Of a stretch of 26,421 bases of DNA, positions 1 to 7,173 are shown in pieces. Source of the stretch: Paracoccaceae bacterium (lineage in GTDB: Bacteria; Pseudomonadota; Alphaproteobacteria; Rhodobacterales; Rhodobacteraceae); NCBI GenBank assembly GCA_007128865.1, contig SKWP01000113.1, forward strand, positions 1 to 26,421. Reading direction: 5' to 3'. The position numbers and the translations under genes were made by a program. The notes beneath the pieces were generated by a model. That model was not told the origin of the DNA. It did no database searches and saw nothing but the letters and a program-made list of their open reading frames with translations. Position 1 is the stretch's first letter. Every line of letters begins with the position of its first letter.

Positions 1-2
1 AG

Positions 3-113
3 CGGCGGCAAGCGCCATCGCGTCGCATCCTGCGGATTGTGGTACGGCGCGGCAACGCCTATCCTGCGGCCGTGGTGGCGCTAACAGAGACCGGGCGGAG
101 GCGGGCGCAATGA
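3..113 (+). CDS. possible 3' end of an upstream gene (partial)
   Basis: The third frame is open from the window edge and stops with TGA at 111-113. That stop overlaps the ATG of the next gene (110-112) in an ATGA arrangement typical of translationally coupled genes. The last readable residues (around RILRIVVRRGNAYPAAVVALTE) look like ordinary protein, but there is too little to assign a family. Another frame is also open to position 84, so the reading frame is not certain. The support is the ATGA junction alone. Confidence 0.3.
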   Translation, partial: RRQAPSRRILRIVVRRGNAYPAAVVALTETGRRRAQ

Positions 114-1099
114 CAGGCAACCTGCGGGGCGCACTGCTGGCATTGGTCGCGTTTGCGGTGTTCTCCGTCCATGACGTGGTGGTGAAATACCTCGGTGGAA
201 GCTATTCGCCGGTGCAGATCGTTTTCTTCAGCACCCTGTTCGGGTTTCCGCTGGTGACACTGATGCTGATGCGCGACAGCACTGACGGCAATCTCCGCCC
301 GCGTCACCCGTGGTGGACGGCCCTGCGCACCGTCGCCACGGTGCTGACCGCGCTCGGCGCCTTTTATGCCTTTTCCGTGCTGCCGCTGGCACAGACCTAT
401 GCGATCCTGTTTGCGTCACCGCTGCTGATCACCGTTCTGGCGGTTCCGATTTTGGGTGAGCGGGTGCGCCTGCGCCGCGGGCTTGCGGTGCTTGTCGGAC
501 TGGTGGGTGTGCTGATCGTGCTGCGCCCGGGGGATGCCGACCTCGGGCTGGGTCATCTTGCGGCGCTGGGGGCAGCCGTCTGTGGGGCGCTTTCATCGAT
601 CATCGTTCGCAAGATCGGTTCGGAAGAGCGCAGTGCGGTGCTGATTCTCTATCCCATGATGGCCAATTTCCTGTTTCTGGCCTGTGTGCTGCCCTTCGTC
701 TATCGGCCGCTGCCTGCGGCGGATCTCGGTGCGCTCGGTCTGATGGCGGTACTGGCCTTCGCGGGAACCCTGACAGTGATCCTTGCCTATCGGGCCGGCG
801 AGGCGGTGATCATCGCTCCCATGCAGTATTCGCAGATCATCTGGGCGGTGTTGTTCGGCTATCTGCTGTTTGGGGAAAGCGTCGATGGCGTGACCGCGCT
901 GGGCGCAGCAGTGATCATTTCCAGCGGGCTCTACATCGTGCTGCGCGAGGGGCGCGTTGCGGTATCGGAAAACCGCCCGGTTCTGCAAACCCGGTCGCGC
1001 CCCGAGACAGGGACGATCCCGCGGGTAAGCCTTCTCGATCCGGGATCGGAACAGACCGAAGGCAACGATCCCCTTGCCAAGCGCCACGGGACCGGATAA
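110..1099 (+). CDS. EamA/DMT-family transporter
   Basis: This is a 329-residue integral membrane protein of the drug/metabolite transporter superfamily. It shows about ten hydrophobic segments arranged as two EamA repeats, roughly residues 5-140 and 150-280. The opening helix contains the typical motif FAVFSVHDVVVKYLG, and the second repeat includes AAVCGALSSIIVRKIG. A hydrophilic tail of about 45 residues follows the last helix. The ATG at 110 is preceded by a GGAGG-like ribosome site (around 94-98). Members export or import amino acids, nucleobases or other small metabolites, and the substrate cannot be read from sequence. It lies outside the regulon described for 1682-22151 and just upstream of the tRNA gene, so I treat it as flanking chromosome. 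Confidence 0.88.
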   Translation: MTGNLRGALLALVAFAVFSVHDVVVKYLGGSYSPVQIVFFSTLFGFPLVTLMLMRDSTDGNLRPRHPWWTALRTVATVLTALGAFYAFSVLPLAQTYAILFASPLLITVLAVPILGERVRLRRGLAVLVGLVGVLIVLRPGDADLGLGHLAALGAAVCGALSSIIVRKIGSEERSAVLILYPMMANFLFLACVLPFVYRPLPAADLGALGLMAVLAFAGTLTVILAYRAGEAVIIAPMQYSQIIWAVLFGYLLFGESVDGVTALGAAVIISSGLYIVLREGRVAVSENRPVLQTRSRPETGTIPRVSLLDPGSEQTEGNDPLAKRHGTG

Positions 1100-1114
1100 C
1101 CCCCGAGCCACGGT

Positions 1115-1191
1115 CGGAGTGTAGCTCAGCCTGGTAGAGCACTGTCTTCGGGAGGCAGGGGCCGGAGGTTCGAATCCTCTCACTCCGACCA
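1115..1191 (+). tRNA. tRNA-Pro (anticodon CGG), CCA encoded
   Basis: A full cloverleaf can be folded by eye. The acceptor stem is CGGAGTG (1115-1121) paired with CACTCCG (1181-1187). The D arm is GCTC...GAGC. The anticodon stem is CTGTC/GGCAG around the loop TTCGGGA, giving anticodon CGG. The T arm is GGAGG-TTCGAAT-CCTCT. Discriminator A1188 and an encoded CCA (1189-1191) follow. It sits 15 bp after the stop codon of the EamA transporter. tRNA 3' ends are common integration points for genomic islands; the catabolic locus begins about 490 bp downstream, but no integrase or second copy of the 3' end was found in the window. Confidence 0.97.
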
Positions 1192-1681
1192 GTTCAATCC
1201 AATGTTCGGGCTATGGGCTGCCAATCCACGGTGCAGCCGATGCACCTCGGTGTCAGTCGCCCCGGCCCCGCGCCTGGCAGGCGTTTTCCGGGCGCGTTTC
1301 GGCAAACAGGGGGCGACCGCCGACCCCGGCACTCCTGCGATCCGTCCCGGCCTTTGCGGTTGCGGGCTGGTGGCCGCCGGCGGAGGCCTGGCCCGGGCTG
1401 GATGGGGCCGTCCGATACGGCGCAGTCTCGATCAGGATGCCCGGAGACCGCCACGTGTGGGGTCGGGTAGAGGCGAGCGCGCCGTGATCAGCTCGGCCTG
1501 GCGGCGATCGAGTCGGGCCCATATCCTCCGGGGCCCTTGGTATCCGCGCAGCCGGGCCGCCGGCTCTGGCGACACGCAGGTTCCATCGTTGGGGCCGACA
1601 CGGCGGGTTCATCACGGCTGCCCCGGGTGATGCTGCGTGATCCCTTCATGGCGATCGGTCCCGTTGTCGGGGCAGTGGGTG
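1192..1681. other. about 490 bp without a convincing gene
   Basis: This stretch lies between the tRNA-Pro 3' end and the stop codon of the gntR gene. Short open frames exist on both strands, but their translations are Arg/Pro/Gly-rich, lack recognisable domains and overlap each other, as expected for random high-GC DNA. I see no transposase or integrase fragment, no clear terminator with a T tract, and no palindrome of the regulon type. It may be decayed sequence at the edge of an inserted block. Confidence 0.5.
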
Positions 1682-2434
1682 TCAGGCCTGTTCCAGCGGT
1701 TGGAGCGGCAAGGCACCATCGATGTTGTAAAGGGTGTTTCCAGTGGCCAGGTGGCTGGAACTGCGGCGTATGTCGTTCACGATGGCTTTCTCGACAAGAT
1801 CGCAGTCGCGACGGCGCATCGCATCAAGGACGTCGAAATGTGCGGCGGCGTCCCATGGCACATCCGGTGCAAGCAGGGTCAGATACATGGTTGGCCCACA
1901 TTGTAACCAAAGTGCCTCGATAAGCGGCATCAGTATGCTGGATTGTGCCGCGCCATAGAGGGTGAAATGGAACGACTTGTTGTGCCGCAGGCATCCCTGC
2001 AGGTCGCGCGCGGCGATCGCGGCCACCAGTTTTTCGTTGATCGAGGTCAGTTCGTCGACCAGGCCCGGCGCCTGTCGCTGGCACGCCAGACGAGCTGCCA
2101 TCCCTTCGTTGGCTACGCGGACCGCGATCAGTTCCTCGATGCGCTGCTCGTCGAGACGAGGCACCTGAACGGACCTGTTTTCCTTTGTTTCCAGAACATT
2201 GATGGCAAGGAGTTGGGACAGGGCCTCGCGTACCGGCATCGGGCTCGTTCCCAGCCGGTCGGCGATCTTTCGCAAGCTCAAGACCTGCCCCGGCACAAAA
2301 GCGCCGGACATGAGCCCGTGTCGAAGTGCATTCTGCACCCGGTCCTGCAGTTCACCCCGCCGGTGACCGGTACGCGGCCCGTTCGCGCCCTTTGCATCCG
2401 GCATTCCGTTGGAAGCCTGTTCAACCTCGTTCAT
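1682..2434 (-). CDS. GntR-family regulator with FCD domain
   Basis: This is a transcriptional regulator of about 250 residues, probably a ligand-responsive local repressor of the surrounding catabolic genes. A winged helix-turn-helix lies at about residues 28-95 and includes the GntR-type recognition region SLRKIADRLGTSPMPVREAL. An all-helical FCD ligand domain follows (about 97-225). One FCD metal-ligand position near the C-terminus looks like Asp (VNDIRRSS) rather than His. I chose the ATG at 2434 because GGAGAGG sits just upstream; an in-frame TTG at 2461 would add nine residues without that support. The gene diverges from the ABC importer, and a perfect palindrome (2474-2492) lies 40 bp upstream of its start, which suggests autoregulation. 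The same motif occurs at four other promoter regions of the locus. Confidence 0.93.
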   Translation of the reverse strand: MNEVEQASNGMPDAKGANGPRTGHRRGELQDRVQNALRHGLMSGAFVPGQVLSLRKIADRLGTSPMPVREALSQLLAINVLETKENRSVQVPRLDEQRIEELIAVRVANEGMAARLACQRQAPGLVDELTSINEKLVAAIAARDLQGCLRHNKSFHFTLYGAAQSSILMPLIEALWLQCGPTMYLTLLAPDVPWDAAAHFDVLDAMRRRDCDLVEKAIVNDIRRSSSHLATGNTLYNIDGALPLQPLEQA

Positions 2435-2473
2435 GTGCCTCTCCGACAATCCCCTTGACAAACACCATACTAG

Positions 2474-2492
2474 TGATCACGCTCTGTGATCA
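2474..2492. promoter_or_regulatory. predicted GntR operator, site A (perfect palindrome)
   Basis: TGATCAC and GTGATCA form a perfect 7-bp inverted repeat separated by GCTCT. It lies between the divergent gntR and ABC-transporter genes, 40 bp from the regulator start and 93 bp from the binding-protein start. On the gntR strand it overlaps a weak possible -35 (TTGATC), with TAGTAT as a candidate -10 and a short 15-bp spacer. This is the best copy of the five-site motif. That the adjacent GntR protein binds it is inference from location and repetition. Confidence 0.82.
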
Positions 2493-2584
2493 AGGCCCTG
2501 CCGCGAGTCTGCAGCGCTGACTGCGACGGGCCTTTGTGGACGATAGAAGCATCGTCGCTTCAATGACAACAAGGAGGTACACAG

Positions 2585-3583
2585 GTGGTGGCAATATTCC
2601 GTACCAAGAAGTTCGCTGTTGCGATGGCTGCGCTCGCGGCCGGCGCGATCATCGGGACATCTGCCGTGGCGGCAGATAACCTCAACGTGCGGTTCAGCTG
2701 GAAGATGAAGGGCGAGTATGCCCACATGTACATGGCCGAAGCGCAGGGCTACTTTGCAGAAGCCGGCCTCAATGTCCGCATGGGCGAGGGTGCGGGTTCC
2801 CAGGCGGCGCTCGGGGCGCTTCTGCAAGGTCAGGAAGACGTGGTGATCATGCCGGGCACGTTTGCCCTGGCGGCGATAAACCAGGGCATGCCCATCCGCA
2901 TTGTCGGGCTCTATCACCCGCGGATTCCGGCTGTTCTGATCTCTCACCCCGACAACCCCATCCTCGAACCCGCCGACCTTGAGGGCAAGCGTATCGCACA
3001 TTCGGTTGGTGAAACGGGAACCTCGTTCCTGGGTGTGGTCTGTCAGGTCAACAACATCGACTGCGACAAGATCAACCTCGTGACCATGGCCTCAACGGCG
3101 CGTGTCCCGTCGTTCCTGCAGGGGCAGGTCGATGCGGTCAGCGTCTACACATCGAACGATCTTCCGATCATCGAACGGGATGTCGGCATGACCTTCCCGG
3201 TATTCAACCTGGCCGAACACGGACTGGCCGCGCCGGGCCTCACCGCCGTGACAAGCGAAGCCCTGATCGCGCAGAAGGGCGACGTCATCGGCCGGTTCCT
3301 CGCTGCCGTCGACAAGGGCATTCGCGACAGCAAGGCGGATCCGGAAGCCGCGGCGCAGGCCTTGCTTGACGCCTGGCCCGAGGGGCCGAGCCTCGATGCC
3401 GTGACCGAGCAGGTGAAGGCCACGGTCGAAGCAATCCCGGATATCGAAGGGCGTCCCTTCGGCTGGATAGCCACCGACGGAATCCGCGAAGCGGTGGATG
3501 TGCTTGCAACCGACCCGTCGTTCGGCAATCCGCTGCCGGCTGATCGGTACTACACCAACGAACTGTTCGGCGACGGCGCATAA
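2585..3583 (+). CDS. NitT/TauT-type ABC transporter substrate-binding protein (NMT1/THI5-like)
   Basis: This periplasmic ligand-binding protein of 332 residues has a Sec signal peptide (basic MVAIFRTKK, hydrophobic core, AVA-type cleavage near residue 29). The mature part begins with the NMT1/THI5-like pattern FSWKMKGEYAHMYMAEAQGYF, followed by a region resembling nitrate, taurine, aromatic sulfonate and pyrimidine-precursor binding proteins. The GTG at 2585 is used because AAGGAGG (2571-2577) is placed seven bases upstream. It is the first gene of a three-gene importer operon under operator site A. The NMT1/THI5 fold includes binders of thiamine-pyrimidine precursors, compatible with a heterocyclic ligand here, but the fold does not fix the substrate. 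Confidence 0.92.
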   Translation: MVAIFRTKKFAVAMAALAAGAIIGTSAVAADNLNVRFSWKMKGEYAHMYMAEAQGYFAEAGLNVRMGEGAGSQAALGALLQGQEDVVIMPGTFALAAINQGMPIRIVGLYHPRIPAVLISHPDNPILEPADLEGKRIAHSVGETGTSFLGVVCQVNNIDCDKINLVTMASTARVPSFLQGQVDAVSVYTSNDLPIIERDVGMTFPVFNLAEHGLAAPGLTAVTSEALIAQKGDVIGRFLAAVDKGIRDSKADPEAAAQALLDAWPEGPSLDAVTEQVKATVEAIPDIEGRPFGWIATDGIREAVDVLATDPSFGNPLPADRYYTNELFGDGA

Positions 3584-3598
3584 CTGGGAGCTGAATCG

Positions 3599-4441
3599 GT
3601 GAAGTACGCAGCCACAACAGCGAACGGCACCAAGCCGGGTACTGCAATGAACACGGTCAAGGCCGGCAAAGCGAAAAAGAAACGCGGCGAGAGCCTTGTC
3701 GAACGTCATGCGGCGCTGCTGCTTGCGGTAACCATATTGTTGATCTGGGAGGGCTGGGTAAGGTACTCGGGTATCTCGCCATTCGTGCTGCCATCCCCGC
3801 TCAACATCATCCGGCGTATCTTCACCGATTTCCCGCTGCTGATGAGCCATCTGTCCGTCACGCTCCTCGAGGTGCTGAGCGGCTACGGCCTGGCGATCAT
3901 GCTTGGCATTCCGACCGCGTTGCTCATCTTCTATTCGCGCGCCTGCGAGCGGGCGATCTTTCCGCTGCTGATGGGTATCCAGACCATCCCGAAAGTGGCC
4001 CTGGCGCCCTTGCTGGTTCTGTATCTGGGATACGGATGGGCACCCAAGATCACACTGGCCTTTCTGATATCCTTCTTTCCGATCGTCGTTGCCACGACCG
4101 TCGGTTTGCAGTCGCTCGACAAGGGCCTTGTCAATCTCGTGCGTTCCATGGGGGCTAGCGAGGCCCAGACATTCTTCAAGATCCGCTTGCCTGCGGCGCT
4201 GCCGAACATCTTCGGCGGACTGAAGGTCGGAATGTCCCTCGCGGTCATCGGTGCGATCATCGGAGAATATGTCGCAGCAGAACGCGGGCTGGGCTGGCTT
4301 CAGATGATGGCCAACTCGCGTTTCGACACCACTCTGAACTTTGCCACGGTCGTGACCATTGCGGGAATGGGTATCACCCTGTTCTTCATTCTCGGCCAGA
4401 TCGAGAAGCGCGTCGTGCATCAGCGTGAGTTGGCAAAATGA
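3599..4441 (+). CDS. ABC transporter permease, NitT/TauT family (SsuC/TauC-like)
   Basis: This 280-residue inner-membrane permease has about six transmembrane segments. The cytoplasmic EAA coupling loop near residues 187-206 reads EAQTFFKIRLPAALPNIFGG and matches the BPD_transp_1 consensus. The N-terminal 30 residues are Lys/Thr/Ala-rich and hydrophilic. The GTG at 3599 has GGGAG eight bases upstream; an internal ATG at 3647 is possible but lacks a comparable site. It lies 15 bp after the binding-protein gene, and its stop overlaps the ATPase start (ATGA). The three genes therefore form one importer. Confidence 0.93.
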   Translation: MKYAATTANGTKPGTAMNTVKAGKAKKKRGESLVERHAALLLAVTILLIWEGWVRYSGISPFVLPSPLNIIRRIFTDFPLLMSHLSVTLLEVLSGYGLAIMLGIPTALLIFYSRACERAIFPLLMGIQTIPKVALAPLLVLYLGYGWAPKITLAFLISFFPIVVATTVGLQSLDKGLVNLVRSMGASEAQTFFKIRLPAALPNIFGGLKVGMSLAVIGAIIGEYVAAERGLGWLQMMANSRFDTTLNFATVVTIAGMGITLFFILGQIEKRVVHQRELAK

Positions 4442-5319
4442 CCGGTACCGCAACCCTGAACACGGCAGAGCGGAACCCTGATGGTCCGGGAACTGGGGAG
4501 CCAGAGATGAAGGCACCATCGGGAAAAGGTGGCGCGGCAGTCAGCATCGAGGACGTAACCAAGGTATACGAGACAGCCTCGGGCGAGGATGTTCATGCTC
4601 TCGACCGTATCAACCTCAGAATTGAGCCCGGCAGTTTCGTAGCCTGTGTGGGCCCGAGTGGTTGCGGAAAGAGCACGCTGCTTTCGCTGCTGGCCGGGCT
4701 GACCGAAGCAACGGAGGGAACGCTCCGTATCGACGATTCGACCGTAACCAAGCCGCATCCCAAGGTCGGTGTGGTGTTTCAGCAGGATCTGCTTTTGTAC
4801 TGGCGCACGATCCTTGATAACGTGCTCCTGCCGGTCGAAATAAAGCGTCTGCCGCGTCAGGGATACGTGAGCCGCGCCATGGCGCTGCTCGATCAGGTCG
4901 GGCTGGCAGGGTTCGAAACCAAGTACCCCCCGGAATTATCCGGCGGCATGCGGCAGCGGGTCGCCATTTGCCGGGCGCTGATACAGGAACCGGGCCTGCT
5001 GCTCATGGATGAACCCTTCGGGGCGCTCGATGCCTTGACCCGCGAACAGATGCTCATGGACCTCCAGGCGATGTGGATGCGGCTGGGCAATACGGTTCTG
5101 TTCATCACCCATGACATTGACGAGGCCGTCCTGCTGGCGGACCGCGTTCTGGTGATGTCTCCGCGTCCGGGCCGCATCGATCTGGACCTCTCGATAGACC
5201 TCCCGCGCCCGAGACACCCCGGCGAAGTGCACGATGTACCAGGATTTGCCGAAAGCATTCGCGAAATCCGGCAGGTATTCGAAGCCAAGGGGATCCTGCG
5301 CGCACGCTTTGAAGAATGA
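4438..5319 (+). CDS. ABC transporter ATP-binding protein, NitT/TauT family (SsuB/TauB-like)
   Basis: This ATPase of 293 residues energises the importer. All motifs are intact: Walker A GPSGCGKST (72-80), Q-loop VFQQ (Q115-116), signature LSGGMRQ (167-173), Walker B LLLMDE (187-192) and switch His in ITHD (H225). The ATG at 4438 overlaps the permease stop (ATGA). A second in-frame ATG at 4507 has a strong GGGGAG six bases upstream and would remove a low-complexity 23-residue N-terminus, so either start may be used. The gene converges with cobW, and a 9-bp inverted repeat lies between them. Confidence 0.94.
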   Translation: MTGTATLNTAERNPDGPGTGEPEMKAPSGKGGAAVSIEDVTKVYETASGEDVHALDRINLRIEPGSFVACVGPSGCGKSTLLSLLAGLTEATEGTLRIDDSTVTKPHPKVGVVFQQDLLLYWRTILDNVLLPVEIKRLPRQGYVSRAMALLDQVGLAGFETKYPPELSGGMRQRVAICRALIQEPGLLLMDEPFGALDALTREQMLMDLQAMWMRLGNTVLFITHDIDEAVLLADRVLVMSPRPGRIDLDLSIDLPRPRHPGEVHDVPGFAESIREIRQVFEAKGILRARFEE

Positions 5320-5334
5320 TGCGGACTCCGCCCT

Positions 5335-5369
5335 TCAGTTCGGTTGGCCAACGGTGCCTGCCGAACTGA
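5335..5369. terminator. inverted repeat between convergent genes, possible bidirectional terminator
   Basis: TCAGTTCGG (5335-5343) and CCGAACTGA (5361-5369) form a perfect 9-bp stem around a 17-base loop. The loop itself contains the palindrome TTGGCCAA. It sits in the 66-bp gap between the convergent ABC ATPase and cobW stops. There is no T tract on either side, so intrinsic termination is uncertain. Confidence 0.45.
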
Positions 5370-5385
5370 TCAAGCGGATTGCCTA

Positions 5386-6396
5386 TCAGGCCGTTTCCAT
5401 CCGCTGAACGCCCTCGCCGAGAATTGCGTGTTTGCGCAGCGATCGTTCTATGGCTGCCGCCGTGATGTCCTTGCCGATGAAAACCAGACGTGTCCTGCGA
5501 TCCGCATCTGGCCAGCATCCGAGCGAATCCAGCGGAAAAACAATGGTCTGAACCGCCTGAACAACGCGTGGTCGTTCCTCGCCTGCGACAGCGAGAAGTC
5601 CCTTGACCCGCAGAATGGACTTTCCGCGCGCTGTCAGCAGCAGTTCCAGCCAGCGGATGAAGCGCTTCAGATTGACATCTTCCGCGATGGTCACCACAAA
5701 CGAGATCACATCAGCCGTATGGGCGTGGTCATGATGATGATGATCGTGCGCGTCGGTAACCGTCGGCCTCCGGTCCGACGGAACGGTGCCCGAAAAAAAC
5801 GTTTTCAATCCTGAACGGTCGATCAATTCGACCATCGGGTTCATGGTCCTGACCACGCCCTGAAGCGCAGCAAGCCGTTCTTCCGGGATCAGGTCGACCT
5901 TGGTAATGAGCACGGCATCGGACATCCCGATCTGCTGCTGCGCCTCGGGGTAGGCGCCTATCGTCTCGGCACCGTTTATGCCGTCCACCGCCGCAACGAC
6001 CTGACCCATCCGGAAATGCCTGCCAAGGCCCGGGTCGGTCATCAGCAGTCTGACGATCGGGCCGGGATCGGCGAGCCCGCTTGTCTCGATCACGACACGA
6101 TCGAACTCGGCCTCGCCCGAGCGACGCAAATCAAGCAGTTCGAGGAGTGTTGAACCCAGATCTTCCCCCGCGCTGCAGCACAGACAACCGGAATCGAGCA
6201 GCAGCACATCCTCGGATACCTCGCGCGCGATCAGATGGTCGAGCCCGACCTCGCCGAATTCATTGATGAGCACGGCGGTATTCTCGAAATCCGGATCCTC
6301 GAGCAGGTAGCGCAACAATGTGGTTTTCCCGCTCCCGAGAAAGCCGGTTATGATGTTCACGGGCAACAGACTGCCGGGGTGGTTTGCCGCATTCAT
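5386..6396 (-). CDS. CobW/G3E-family GTPase, probable metallochaperone
   Basis: This 336-residue G3E GTPase belongs to the COG0523/CobW group, whose members insert or traffic Zn, Co or Ni. The P-loop is GFLGSGKT (18-25), the conserved metal motif CLCC is at C71/C73/C74, the G4-like TKVD is at 165-168, and a His-rich stretch (217-226, HDHHHHDHAH) precedes the CobW C-terminal domain. Its ATG overlaps the ridA stop (ATGA), so the two are co-expressed. The locus encodes three amidohydrolase-superfamily enzymes that normally carry Zn, Fe or similar metals, so I infer this protein may supply metal to one of them. No cobalamin genes are nearby, so a role in B12 synthesis is unlikely. Confidence 0.9.
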   Translation of the reverse strand: MNAANHPGSLLPVNIITGFLGSGKTTLLRYLLEDPDFENTAVLINEFGEVGLDHLIAREVSEDVLLLDSGCLCCSAGEDLGSTLLELLDLRRSGEAEFDRVVIETSGLADPGPIVRLLMTDPGLGRHFRMGQVVAAVDGINGAETIGAYPEAQQQIGMSDAVLITKVDLIPEERLAALQGVVRTMNPMVELIDRSGLKTFFSGTVPSDRRPTVTDAHDHHHHDHAHTADVISFVVTIAEDVNLKRFIRWLELLLTARGKSILRVKGLLAVAGEERPRVVQAVQTIVFPLDSLGCWPDADRRTRLVFIGKDITAAAIERSLRKHAILGEGVQRMETA

Positions 6397-6866
6397 CTGG
6401 CGCTGATCTCGAAGATGGCATCGACCTCCACGGGGACGTTGCGGGGCAATGAATACACGCCCACGGCTGCGCGCGCATGACGTCCTGCTTCGCCGAATAC
6501 TTCAACCATGAGGTCGGACGCGCCATTGAGCACCTTGGGATGTTCGGTAAACTCGGGCACCGCATTGATGAAGCCGCCGAGACGGACGACGCTGACCATA
6601 CGCTCCAGATCTCCGTCCAGTGCCTGACGCAGCTGGGCAAGAATGTTGATTGCGCAAAGTCGGGCCGCAGCCTGGCCTTCCTGCACACCGTATTCGGCAC
6701 CGAGCTTTCCGGTGAACTGATCCTTGCCATCGCGCGCGGGTACCTGTCCGGACACAAAGAGCAATTGGCCGACGATCCGCGCAGGGACATAATTGGCCAA
6801 CGGTGCAGGCATGTCCGGAAGCTCGATACCGAGTTCGGCCAGACGCTGTTCGATTTTTCCGGTCAT
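6393..6866 (-). CDS. RidA/YjgF/UK114-family protein
   Basis: This protein of 157 residues is somewhat longer than the roughly 130-residue E. coli RidA and resembles the longer RidA subgroup. The C-terminal block ARAAVGVYSLPRNVPVEVDA contains the Arg (about R132) equivalent to the catalytic Arg of RidA, in the pattern R-A-x-V-x-x-x-x-LP. RidA-type proteins hydrolyse reactive enamines/imines or act within catabolic pathways, as RutC does in pyrimidine degradation. It is the first gene of a ridA-cobW pair and diverges from the CodA-like gene, with operator site B between them. Because one RidA is tied to this locus, an imine or enamine intermediate is plausible. Confidence 0.9.
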   Translation of the reverse strand: MTGKIEQRLAELGIELPDMPAPLANYVPARIVGQLLFVSGQVPARDGKDQFTGKLGAEYGVQEGQAAARLCAINILAQLRQALDGDLERMVSVVRLGGFINAVPEFTEHPKVLNGASDLMVEVFGEAGRHARAAVGVYSLPRNVPVEVDAIFEISAR

Positions 6867-7034
6867 TCTTCTGGTCCCTTGCTTGAGTCTTTAGGCTATA
6901 CCGGCTGGTGAACGATGGGTGTCAAGACTGGTTGCGCGTCGGGTCTTGTGCCGAATGACGGTGCTTCCCGCCGTTCATCAGGACAGTAACCGGCCACCCC
7001 GGAATGGCAGTCGCAGCTTGACACAGGCAATCTG

Positions 7035-7053
7035 TGATCTCAACATGTGATCT
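7035..7053. promoter_or_regulatory. predicted GntR operator, site B
   Basis: TGATCTC-AACAT-GTGATCT keeps the 5-base spacer and matches the site A motif at 12 of 14 half-site positions. It lies in the 307-bp divergent region, 169 bp upstream of ridA and 121 bp upstream of the preferred codA-like start. It immediately precedes an in-frame TTG at 7054, which argues against that TTG as the true start. I see nothing else recognisable in this intergenic stretch. Confidence 0.65.
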
Positions 7054-7173
7054 TTGCCAGGTTCGGCATTTTCTGTGCGATTCCGCCGGCTTCTGCCAGG
7101 GCGTGCCGGCAGAATGAAACCTGGTCCGGACGAGTGTAGTTCCGGCAATGATTGCAGTGGGGACCGGCAGACC

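Noticed and set aside
1115..1191. Attachment-site duplication of the tRNA-Pro 3' end
   Set aside because: I looked for a second copy of the T-arm/acceptor sequence near 22152-22292 and elsewhere in the window and found none.
1202..1630. Open frames of 85-142 codons on both strands after the tRNA
   Set aside because: Their products are Arg/Pro/Gly-rich, overlap one another, have no domain and no ribosome site. They are expected by chance in high-GC DNA.
2455..2460. TTGACA as a -35 box for the ABC operon
   Set aside because: No acceptable -10 lies 16-18 bp downstream, so this perfect hexamer is not supported as a promoter for 2585.
3092..4519. A 475-codon open frame on the minus strand
   Set aside because: It runs antisense to the binding protein and permease genes, which carry a signal peptide, a ribosome site and the EAA motif.
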